Assembly: GCF_000831645.3 (NCBI RefSeq)
Contig: NZ_CP012559.1
Coordinates: 1-64,000, forward strand
DNA: 64,000 nt
Source: Companilactobacillus heilongjiangensis
GTDB lineage: Bacteria > Bacillota > Bacilli > Lactobacillales > Lactobacillaceae
Direction of reading: 5' to 3'
Shown here piece after piece: positions 1 through 7,606 of the stretch. The notes under the pieces were generated by a model. That model was not told the DNA's origin and ran no database searches. It saw only the letters and a list, made by a program, of their open reading frames with translations. How positions within the stretch are numbered: the first letter of the stretch is position 1; every line of letters starts with the position of its first letter. The position numbers were made by a program, and so were the translations under genes.

Positions 1-725
1 GGAAACGAAGATGCTTGATCCCAAACTAGCGTCATGATTGTCTGCAATCCGCACAATCCAAGTGGTCATATTTGGGATAAGGCAACGTTAACTAAGATTG
101 GGCAGATGGCTAAGCAACATAATGTCCTAATTATTTCTGATGAAATTCATGGCGATTTAACGATGCCAGGTCACGACTATGTTCCATTTGCTTCATTAGA
201 TTCTGATGTGACTGACAATAGTATTTCCCTAGTTTCACCAAGTAAAACGTTTAATGTGGCTATTCTGCACGCCGCAACAATGATTATTCCAAATGAACAA
301 TTGCGTCAAAGAGCTACCAGAGCTGTTTCCGTTGACGGTATAAATGAACCTGGAATTTGGCAGTCGATGCCTCAATTGCAGCTTATACTGAAGGTCACGA
401 ATGGCTTCATGAATTGCGTAAATATATCCAAGGTAATCGTGAATATTTGGAAAAATTTGTTCAAGATAATATCCCCGAAATCAAAGTTATCCCAGCTGAA
501 TCAACCTATCTGGCATGGATCGATTGTCGACAATTGACTGATAAATCGGATGACTTTAATCAATTCTTGCGTGACGAAACTGGTTTGTATTTGGCTGAAG
601 GTACTAAGTATCGTGGCAATGGGAACTGTTTCTTAAGAATGAATTTGGCTACACCTAGATGTAACGTTGAAGATGGTGTTGAGAGATTGAGAAAAGGTAT
701 TAATAAGTTTACTAATAGGAAATAA
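1..725 (+). pseudogene. MalY/PatB-type C-S lyase (aminotransferase class I/II), 5'-truncated and frameshifted
   Basis: PLP-dependent cystathionine beta-lyase / aminotransferase family, probably cleaving cystathionine or cysteine C-S bonds. The window opens inside the gene. CNPHNPSG, the DEIH motif and SPSKTFN (the lysine that binds PLP) are visible in frame 1 from base 34. The C-terminal part (AVDASIAAY to the stop at 723-725) continues in frame 3. Joining them needs one lost base near 345-357, where an expected GGA-AAT-TTG reads GGAATTTG. A second shift near base 32 separates frame-2 residues ETKMLDPKLAS from MIVCNPHNP. Either a decaying gene or sequencing errors at a contig edge. Family call is firm; substrate is not. 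Confidence 0.75.
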
Positions 726-760
726 AAAAACGCTGAGACTTAAAAAATCTCAGCGTTTTT
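726..760. terminator. bidirectional intrinsic terminator
   Basis: A perfect 13-bp stem (726-738 with 748-760) has A5 on the left and T5 on the right, so it can end both the lyase from the left and the AEC transporter from the right. Confidence 0.9.
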
Positions 761-761
761 G

Positions 762-1695
762 CTATTTAATTAAAACCATAATAATTGGCACAACGATTAA
801 ACTCAACAAAGTGGTTTCGGTAACCATGATTGCCGCGTAGTCTGAATCGGCGTGATAAAGTTTGGCAACAACGGGGGCGTTTGTCATAACGGCATTGCTG
901 CCTGAACAATGAAGACTTGTCTCATCAATGGTGTAGCAGGTATGAAGAGGAACAACGCTGCCATTAACAGTGGAGCACATAAGAAGCGTCCAAAAGGATG
1001 CCCATTGTCTTTGTGGAAAGAAATATTTTTGAGACCGGCGTTATAGATTGAAATACCGATGAATATCATTGATAACGGAATAGTTAGCCCACCCAAGTAT
1101 TCAAAGTCAGACATCAAGAATTTTGGCAAATGAATATTGAGCATTACTAAAATCAAACCAATGATGAATCCCATTAATGGTGGGGAGAATACTTTCTTGA
1201 GAGTTGTCTTGAGTTTGAAATGACCCTTAATTTCACCATCCATTTGGATTAAGTATGTTCCAATGTCCAGAAAAATGTCGTGTTAGCCATGTAATAAACA
1301 AGGACGTAGGGTAAACTTTTTTCTCCAAAGAGTGCCATGTTGACGGGTAAGCCAACGAAGACGGTATTGGAGTTAAAGAACATGGAAGAGAAGAGTCCTT
1401 TATGTTTGGGGTCAATTTTGAGGATTTTAATCAGGAGAATTGAAATAAAGATCAAAATGGTCATTGAAATGACAGGAATTGCCAAGTCGGGCAACAATTT
1501 GATCAACTTTGCGGCCGTAAAATCTTTAGTAATGGTCGAAATCATGTATGTTGGCAAAGCCACTTGTGTGACTAACTTGGCGATTAATCTAGTTGAATTT
1601 TCAGAAAACCAACCAAGTGCACTGAGGCCGTAGCCCACAGCGATTAAACCGATGATTATTAGAATTCCTTGAATACTGGAAAAGAAAACACCCAT
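762..1695 (-). pseudogene. AEC (auxin efflux carrier) family transporter, frameshifted twice
   Basis: Integral-membrane AEC permease, a family that includes malate and other organic-acid exporters in lactobacilli. Reading leftwards, the first part (start ATG 1695, preceded by AAAGGTG) runs through TMs with SSMFFNSNTVFVGLP and ends early after WTLEHT. The next frame resumes at about QMDGEIKGHF and ends at IVQAAMPL. A third frame supplies the end, VMTNAPVVAKLYH to PIIMVLIK. Both joins are explained by one missing base each (near 1250-1260 and near 886). Restored length is about 310 residues, normal for the family. No transport substrate can be inferred. Confidence 0.8.
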
Positions 1696-1890
1696 ATAAA
1701 GGACACCTTTCATATTATATATACGGCTTATGTTACACTTTTTGAAAAATTTTGAAAAGAGAATATTGTAGTGAAAATAGGTACGGTCCAATATAAAAAG
1801 TGGACGAGTCTAAATTCTTGTAAAATGTAATCGCTGTCTTACAATAGAACCATAAGATAATAAGTACCTTTTAAATAGGAGGAATTGATT

Positions 1891-3307
1891 ATGGCTTATA
1901 AAACAGTCAATCCATATACAAATGAACTCGTAAAATCGTACCCTGACGCTACATCTGAAGAAATTGAAACAGCATTGAGCACTGGACATGCACTATATAA
2001 ACAGTGGCGTGATGAACCTGTCGAAAGTCGAGCTGTTATTTTGCACGAAATTGCTGACCGTTTGCGTGAGAATGAAGACGAATTGGCAAAAAATCGCAAC
2101 AACTGACATGGGTAAACTTTACGCTGAATCAAAAGGTGAAGTTGAACTCTGTGCCATCATCGCTGACTATTATGCTGACAACGGCACCGACATGTTGAAA
2201 CCAACTCCACTCAGCAGTCGCAATACTGGGGATGCCGAAATTTTACACCAAGCAACTGGTGTTTTGATGATGGTTGAACCTTGGAACTTTCCATATTATC
2301 AAATCATGCGTGTCTTTGCCCCTAACTTTATGGTCGGCAATCCGATGATTTTGAAACATGCTTCAAATACTCCTGGCTCAGCTGCCGCATTTGAAAAGAT
2401 TGTTAAAGATGCTGGTGCTCCCGAGGGTAGTTTGACAAACTTATTTGCCAGTTACGACCAAGTAGCTGATATCATTGCTGATCCTCGTGTTCAAGGCGTT
2501 GCTTTGACCGGATCCAAGCGTGGTGGGCAATCAGTTGCCGAATCAGCAGCCAAGAGTTTGAAGAAGAACTCAATGGAACTCGGTGGCTCCGATGCCTTTG
2601 TTGTTTTGTCAGACGCTGACGTTGATAAAGCAGTCGATTTGGCATGGCGTGTCCGGATTTATAACGCGGGTCAAGTATGTACTTCAGCCAAGCGATTTAT
2701 CGTTGCTGACAATTTGTACGATGAATTCTTGAAGAAACTAAAAGCTAACTTTGAAAAATTGGTTCCCGGCGATCCAATGGATCCAAAGACTACGATTGCC
2801 CCAATGAATTCCAAGCGTGCTAAGGAGAAGTTGCAAGGTCAAATTGACAAAGCTGTTGCTGGTGGTGCTAAGGTTTACTATGGCAATCAACCAATCGACT
2901 TGCCTGGTCAATTTATTCAACCAACTATTTTGACTGACATTGCTCCTGATAACCCTGAATTTTACGATGAAATGTTTGGACCTGTTGCTCAAGTATTCAA
3001 GGTCAGTTCTGATCAAGAGGCAATCGATTTAGCCAATGATTCTGAATTAGGTTTAGGTGGAATCGTTGTTTCAGCTGATCCACAACATGGTAAAGCGGTA
3101 GCCGAAAAGATTGAAACTGGGATGGTATTTGTAAATTCATTCTTAGTTTCATTGCCTGAATTGCCATTTGGTGGTGTTAAAGGTTCTGGTTATGGACGTG
3201 AAATGAGCCAATTAGGTTTGACGGCATTTACTAATGAGAAGTTAGTGGTTACAGCTCAAGAACCAGACTGGACCAATCCAGCCGGTGGGTTGGCAGTTTT
3301 TAAATAA
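1891..3307 (+). pseudogene. NAD(P)-dependent aldehyde dehydrogenase, succinate-semialdehyde-dehydrogenase-like, frameshifted
   Basis: Aldehyde dehydrogenase superfamily, oxidising an aldehyde to its acid; closest in style to lactobacillal succinate-semialdehyde dehydrogenases. ATG 1891 follows AGGAGG. The N-terminal piece stops at 2106, and the rest continues in another frame from about KIATTDMGKLY. The join lies in a run of six A (about 2089-2094); five would restore frame. Downstream are VEPWNFP, the catalytic-Glu motif MELGGSDAF, the catalytic-Cys motif GQVCTSAK and the C-terminal PFGGVKGSGYGRE. Everything needed for catalysis is present once the single A is removed, so a sequence error is as likely as a true pseudogene. 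Confidence 0.8.
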
Positions 3308-3308
3308 A

Positions 3309-3500
3309 CTAAGCGAGCCGCCTTTGGTGGCGAGGTATGGAGTACCGCTATGGGACCGGTGCGAGCCAAGGTCTCGCGCCTCGATTTTGAGCTTTGCAAA
3401 AACCGCAAATCTCAAAATACGTCGGTGGAGTATGAGCAGAAAATCACTGCTCTAACACCACCTGCACTGCGGACTACATTACTGACACCTCCGGCTAGAA
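3309..3500 (+). repeat. palindromic intergenic element, copy A
   Basis: One of six full copies of a ~180-bp element. It begins GCCGCC, ends CGGCTAG and holds the shared core GGGACCGGTGCGAGCC near 3351, followed by GGTCTCGCG, CCTCGATTTTGAGC and CTCAAAA. Outer arms (GGTATGGAGTACCGC against GCGGACTACATTAC) are imperfectly complementary, and a second hairpin uses GAGCAG/CTGCTC. It lies between the ends of two convergent genes. Confidence 0.85.
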
Positions 3501-3535
3501 TATTTTTTAAAAACTTTGGTTTTAATAAGAATAAA

Positions 3536-3575
3536 TTCAAAAAAAGCGGACTACCAAATTCTGGTAATTCGCTTT
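3536..3575 (-). terminator. intrinsic terminator after the YxeA-like gene
   Basis: Read leftwards, a bulged stem (AAAGCG/CGCTTT and TACCA/TGGTA, 3543-3575) is followed by a T-rich run. It starts immediately after the stop codon at 3577. Confidence 0.6.
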
Positions 3576-3576
3576 C

Positions 3577-3963
3577 TTACTGTGCTGATAATTTATTGTA
3601 TATATCATTGGACATATCTTTTTCGAACACTTCTCTGTAAGTGTAGACGTAAGCCCCTTTGGCAGTGACTTCTAGGAAATGGCCTTGTTTCAATTTTCCC
3701 ATACCAGTGAATTTGATTGGATGTTCGTTCCCATTTTTGTCGTAACTTGTCAGTGTGTAGTCATAGTTGCCATAGCCATCTTCGTCACGTCCTTTGGCAT
3801 TGTCAATCTTGACGTAGTAAGGTTGTTTCTTGACTAGGAAGTTGTATTGTCCCAGCATTGATGCGAAATCATCAGTCTTATCTTTTGTATAGAAACAAGC
3901 TCCAACATAGACTACTCCGACAATTGATATTGTTAGCAAGATTGAATGCAATAATTTTCTCAT
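3577..3963 (-). CDS. YxeA family (DUF1093) small exported protein
   Basis: A 128-residue protein with an N-terminal hydrophobic segment (about residues 4-24) that could be a signal peptide or anchor, then a small beta-rich domain. QPYYVKIDNAKG, YDYTLTSYDKNGNE and the final YREVFEKDMSNDIYNKL fit the YxeA family of Firmicutes, whose function is not established. ATG 3963 is preceded by AGAGGTGG. It is a single gene convergent with the aldehyde dehydrogenase and divergent from the nitroreductase. Confidence 0.75.
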   Translation of the reverse strand: MRKLLHSILLTISIVGVVYVGACFYTKDKTDDFASMLGQYNFLVKKQPYYVKIDNAKGRDEDGYGNYDYTLTSYDKNGNEHPIKFTGMGKLKQGHFLEVTAKGAYVYTYREVFEKDMSNDIYNKLSAQ

Positions 3964-4059
3964 AGTTAACCACCTCTTGATAATAGTTTAAAATGGTGAG
4001 AAATTTTTTGACATTTGAATTCCTAACATTTCACTTACAAATATGTAAGGCATTTTATC

Positions 4060-4073
4060 TGAAAACGATTACG
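4060..4073 (+). promoter_or_regulatory. cre-like site upstream of the nitroreductase
   Basis: TGAAAACGATTACG matches 13 of 14 positions of TGWAANCGNTNWCA. It lies about 45 bp before the nitroreductase start, so CcpA could act there. Confidence 0.55.
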
Positions 4074-4116
4074 CGGTATAATTAAGATATTAATAATTGT
4101 GATGGGAGAAACATTT

Positions 4117-4764
4117 ATGGACGAAACAAAAAAGTTAGTAAACAATGATTTTGAAGATATTATGTTAAACCGGCACTCATATCGTAAGTTCCAAAGTGAT
4201 GTAGTTATTCCACGTGAAGAGATCACTGAGATGCTCAAGGAGACAATTTCAGCCCCTTCAGCATGTAACTTACAATCATGGCACTTCGTTGTCTGTGATG
4301 ACGCTAAGGGTAAGGAAAAGGCACACTCAGTTATGATGCCATTCAACTACCCACAAATCGACAGTGCTTCCGCAGTTATCTTCGTTTTAGGTGATACACA
4401 ATCACACTACAAGTACCGTGACGTTTGGAATAAAGCTTGTGAGAATGGTCAAATTTCTCCAGAGGAACGTGACAAAGTCTTCAAGACATTCTTGCCATTG
4501 TACGAACACGCTGACAGAAGTTTCTTGGAAAAGGACGCTACAATCGACGGCAGTATGGCCGCAATGCAATTGCTATTGATTGCTAGAGCTCACGGATATG
4601 AAGCAAATCCTATGTCAGGTTACTTCTTTGATAAAGTTGCCTCAACATTTGACTTGGATAGCGAGCGTTATATCCCCGTTACAGCTGTTGCTATTGGTAA
4701 ACCAGAGAGTACATATACAAAGTCGGTTCGTTATGACATTAAAGACGTTAGTGAATTCATTTAA
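4117..4764 (+). CDS. nitroreductase family protein (FMN-dependent oxidoreductase)
   Basis: Cytosolic FMN enzyme of about 215 residues that uses NAD(P)H to reduce nitro compounds, quinones or similar acceptors. The FMN phosphate motif RHSYRKF is near residue 20. SAPSACNLQSWHF (near 45) and the dimer-interface stretch MAAMQLLLIARAHGYEANPMSGY (shared with NfsA/YdgI-type enzymes) follow. I chose ATG 4117 because GGGAGA sits eight bases upstream; an in-frame GTG at 4099 lacks a good ribosome site. It stands alone with its own terminator and a cre-like site. The natural substrate is unknown. Confidence 0.85.
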   Translation: MDETKKLVNNDFEDIMLNRHSYRKFQSDVVIPREEITEMLKETISAPSACNLQSWHFVVCDDAKGKEKAHSVMMPFNYPQIDSASAVIFVLGDTQSHYKYRDVWNKACENGQISPEERDKVFKTFLPLYEHADRSFLEKDATIDGSMAAMQLLLIARAHGYEANPMSGYFFDKVASTFDLDSERYIPVTAVAIGKPESTYTKSVRYDIKDVSEFI

Positions 4765-4779
4765 AAAATAATATTGAAA

Positions 4780-4840
4780 ACGAAAAGAGGAACTTCACCA
4801 TACTTGATTATCTCAAGTGTGATAAAGTTCCTCTTTTCGT
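4780..4840. terminator. long bidirectional hairpin terminator
   Basis: ACGAAAAGAGGAACTT pairs with AAGTTCCTCTTTTCGT around an inner ATACTTGA/TCAAGTGT stem. It sits between the nitroreductase and the convergent amino-acid permease. Confidence 0.8.
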
Positions 4841-4872
4841 GTGATTAAGTTAGTACATTTTATTCTAAAAAA

Positions 4873-4916
4873 TTAGTTGGAAGAGCTGAGTGTATTCATC
4901 AGCTCTGGAAACGGCA
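4873..4916 (-). repeat. internally deleted remnant of the palindromic element
   Basis: Only the outer arms of the B/F subtype remain: TTAGTTGGAAGAGCTGAG, a short spacer, then CAGCTCTGGAAACGGCA. The core and inner hairpins are gone. It ends about five bases from the stop codon of the amino-acid permease. Confidence 0.75.
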
Positions 4917-4920
4917 GCGA

Positions 4921-6339
4921 CTAATCTAATTCTTCATCATCAACTTCTGTTGGTTCAATTTCAGCTGTAACAGGAGCTTTATTGCGTTCTTTAAAGAAAT
5001 AAATTATCGTCATAACGACTAAGAAGACGACACCAACCATTAGTGAAACAGTTGTTTCTGGATTTAGGAACATGAAAACTAATATAATTAAGAGAGAGAT
5101 GATTGCTAGGTAATTACTGATTGGATAGAGTGGCATTTTGAATGGGTGAGTTTCCATCATTTTGTGATTGATTTTTCTAAATCTCAATTCACTCAAGAGG
5201 ATAACGAACCATGGCACCATACCTGGCAAGACGCTGGAACTGTACACGACAACGAAGATGTTGCTTGATGTGTGTAGGAATAGTGGCAATGTGTAGTTCA
5301 AAATTAGTCCGATTAGAATACCGACAGATATCGTTATAACGGGGATGTATGGAACGTTGTGTCTCGAAAGCTTTACGAATGACTTAGGTAAGTGTTTTTC
5401 CAAACCGAGTGTATAAAGCATACGACTGGAACTGAAAATACCTGAGTTACATCCGGACATGGCAGCTGTCAACATAACAAAGTTAATGATTTCGGCCGCA
5501 AATGTGATACCAACTTTAGCAAAAGTTTCAACGAAAGGTGATCCAATTGTACCTAATTTATCCCAAGGATAGATTGAAACGATAACGAAAATGGCACCAA
5601 TATAGAAAATTAAAATTCTACCAACGATTGAACGGATGGCTCTAACGATATTTTCTTGAGGATTTTCAGCTTCACCAGCGGTAACACCGATAACTTCGAT
5701 ACCTTGATATGAGGCGACAACAATCGAAAGCGCAAAAACAAAGCCTTTCAGACCACCAGTGAAGAATCCACCGTTTGTCCAAAGATTACTGATACCAACG
5801 GGATGACCGCCGTTACCAACACCGAAGACGATAACGAAGAAACCTAAGATAATCATCATAATAATTGTGAAAACTTTGATCAAAGCGAACCAGAATTCCA
5901 ATTCACCGTAAGCTTTAACAGAAGTTAAATTGGCTAAACATAACGTTACTACAACGATGACACCGGCAATCCATTTCGGCATCGTTGGGAACCAAAACTC
6001 AAGATATGTTCCGACAGCGATAACTTCACTGATACCAACAACTAGATATTGGAAAACATTGCTCCAGGCTGTTAAATAACCAACCACAGGATGTAAGTAT
6101 TCGGTCGCATATTTGGCAAATGAACCAGTAGCAGGGTCAACGTAAAGCATTTCACCCAAAGCACGCATTACCATATATAGAATCAATCCAGCCAATGCGT
6201 ATGCCAACAACACTGACGGACCAGTCCATTTAATAGTAGAAGCTGATCCCATGAACAGACCAACCCCAATGGTTCCGCCCAAAGCAATCATTTGCATTTG
6301 TCTTGAAGACAAACTGCGACTTAGTTTTTCCTTAGCCAT
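4921..6339 (-). CDS. amino acid permease (APC superfamily, AAT family)
   Basis: Proton-coupled amino-acid importer of 472 residues with about 12 hydrophobic segments. The N-terminus has the family signature LSSRQMQMIALGGTIGVGLFMGS. ALGEMLYVDPATGSFAKYA and AGEAENPQENIVRAI, both typical of AAT-family permeases such as CycA, LysP and GabP, follow. The C-terminus is an acidic cytosolic tail. Start ATG 6339 is preceded by GAGG. The substrate cannot be read from sequence; CycA-like or broad amino-acid specificity is plausible. It is a single gene, divergent from the XRE regulator. Confidence 0.85.
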   Translation of the reverse strand: MAKEKLSRSLSSRQMQMIALGGTIGVGLFMGSASTIKWTGPSVLLAYALAGLILYMVMRALGEMLYVDPATGSFAKYATEYLHPVVGYLTAWSNVFQYLVVGISEVIAVGTYLEFWFPTMPKWIAGVIVVVTLCLANLTSVKAYGELEFWFALIKVFTIIMMIILGFFVIVFGVGNGGHPVGISNLWTNGGFFTGGLKGFVFALSIVVASYQGIEVIGVTAGEAENPQENIVRAIRSIVGRILIFYIGAIFVIVSIYPWDKLGTIGSPFVETFAKVGITFAAEIINFVMLTAAMSGCNSGIFSSSRMLYTLGLEKHLPKSFVKLSRHNVPYIPVITISVGILIGLILNYTLPLFLHTSSNIFVVVYSSSVLPGMVPWFVILLSELRFRKINHKMMETHPFKMPLYPISNYLAIISLLIILVFMFLNPETTVSLMVGVVFLVVMTIIYFFKERNKAPVTAEIEPTEVDDEELD

Positions 6340-6685
6340 ATATATACCTCATCCTCTTTTGTTCACGTTTCATGAACACTTGTATTAATAATATGGATTA
6401 TATGATAACGCAGTCTTGTGAAAATGTCATATGTTTTTTCACATTATAATGAAAAAGATAGGTGTAAAGTTAAATGATTAATATTTTTGATAAATATTCT
6501 TGTTTTGTGATTCAATATAAATTTGTTTATATATATTTACAAATCGTCCTATAAATTAGATAATATAAGGTAATAGTAAAGAGACTTTTCGAATCTATAT
6601 AATTATGCGGGATATAAGGCAAAACTTTACCTTTTATTCCGCATAATTTATCTAAGGGATTTGAAGATGTAGCGAGGACAAAACT
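6340..6685. promoter_or_regulatory. divergent promoter region with a long inverted repeat at 6601-6648
   Basis: This 346-bp AT-rich stretch has no gene. At 6601-6648 AATTATGCGG and CCGCATAATT form the arms of an imperfect ~19-bp stem (AGG/CCT at its tip). No T-run follows, so it is better read as an operator or an RNA hairpin in the leader of the regulator gene than as a terminator. The permease promoter should lie in the left part. Confidence 0.5.
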
Positions 6686-7567
6686 ATGGATATTAATATT
6701 TTTATTGAACGGAGAAAGTCATTAAAAATGTCGCAGGTAAAGCTGTGCGAGGGTATTTGTACGCAATCGACCTTGAGCAAATTTGAGAATAACGGCCGTG
6801 TACCTTCATTGAATATCTTGAATAAACTTTGTGAGCGCTTGGGATTATCAGTGGATGATCTCTATAAAAATTCAACCGACTCCACAGCTCATATGCGTCG
6901 GGTGATAGAGCAGATTGAAAAGAAATTTATGATGGAAAGTTATCCTGAAGTAGCTCAAGGTTTGAGTGAAATCGATGTTAATACGATCAATAACACGACC
7001 TTAAAACTCCAGTATTACTACCAAAAAGGCTTATTTACGACGTTAACTAATGGCAAGCCGGAAGAGATGTTTTTCTACTTCTCACAGATTTTGGACGATT
7101 TAGACGAAAAACATCAGACAATTTATTCGTATATCGCTTATATTGGCTTGGGAACCTTCTATTCTCGAATCAATCAAATCAAAGAAGCTAATTTTTATTT
7201 TGAAAAAGCTTGGAATTTTATCAAGTTACATGAAAACGAAACTTACCCTAAGAATACAGTGAACGATTATCTGCGCTTATTGACAGTTATCTTTTTCACG
7301 GCTTCCTTCTATATTAAGGTGGAAGATTATGATAAGGGGACTGATTTAGTTAACCGTGGAATCAAGTTGTGTGCTGAGGAACATATGACATACTACTTGC
7401 CACGTTTGAAGTTGTTGGCGGCCAAGATTGCTATTGGTCAAAGTAAGTCTGCCGAAGAGGTTAAAGGCTTGTTGACGGAAGCTGCGGCTTTTGCCAAGAT
7501 CAATCGGAATGAAGTAGTTGAATTGAGAATTAATGCATTACGTAAACAATATGAAAATGAAAAATAA
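6686..7567 (+). CDS. XRE-type helix-turn-helix regulator with C-terminal TPR-like helices
   Basis: A 293-residue DNA-binding protein. Residues 1-60 form a Cro/C1-type HTH (KMSQVKLCEGICTQSTLSKFENNGRVPS). The remainder is all-helical and looks like tetratricopeptide repeats, for example ANFYFEKAWNFI and KGTDLVNRGIKLCAEE. This layout is that of Rgg/PlcR-like (RRNPP) peptide-responsive regulators, but I see no signal-peptide gene beside it. It may control the divergent permease or the neighbouring adhesin; that is inference. A terminator follows directly. Confidence 0.75.
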   Translation: MDINIFIERRKSLKMSQVKLCEGICTQSTLSKFENNGRVPSLNILNKLCERLGLSVDDLYKNSTDSTAHMRRVIEQIEKKFMMESYPEVAQGLSEIDVNTINNTTLKLQYYYQKGLFTTLTNGKPEEMFFYFSQILDDLDEKHQTIYSYIAYIGLGTFYSRINQIKEANFYFEKAWNFIKLHENETYPKNTVNDYLRLLTVIFFTASFYIKVEDYDKGTDLVNRGIKLCAEEHMTYYLPRLKLLAAKIAIGQSKSAEEVKGLLTEAAAFAKINRNEVVELRINALRKQYENEK

Positions 7568-7606
7568 AAAAATTCCTAGCAGGATAATTTTCTGCTAGGA
7601 ATTTTT
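7568..7606. terminator. bidirectional intrinsic terminator
   Basis: A perfect 15-bp stem, AAAAATTCCTAGCAG with its complement at 7592-7606, flanked by A and T runs between convergent genes. Confidence 0.9.

Noticed and set aside
762-980. separate 72-residue protein
   Set aside because: Its C-terminal part continues the AEC transporter across a frameshift; it is not an independent gene.
1988-3307. full-length dehydrogenase starting at 1988
   Set aside because: The first ~35 residues of that ORF are out-of-frame translation of the true N-terminus; the real start is ATG 1891 with a frameshift near 2090.
3350-3640. 96-residue ORF
   Set aside because: It runs through repeat copy A into the end of the YxeA gene on the other strand; composition is not protein-like.
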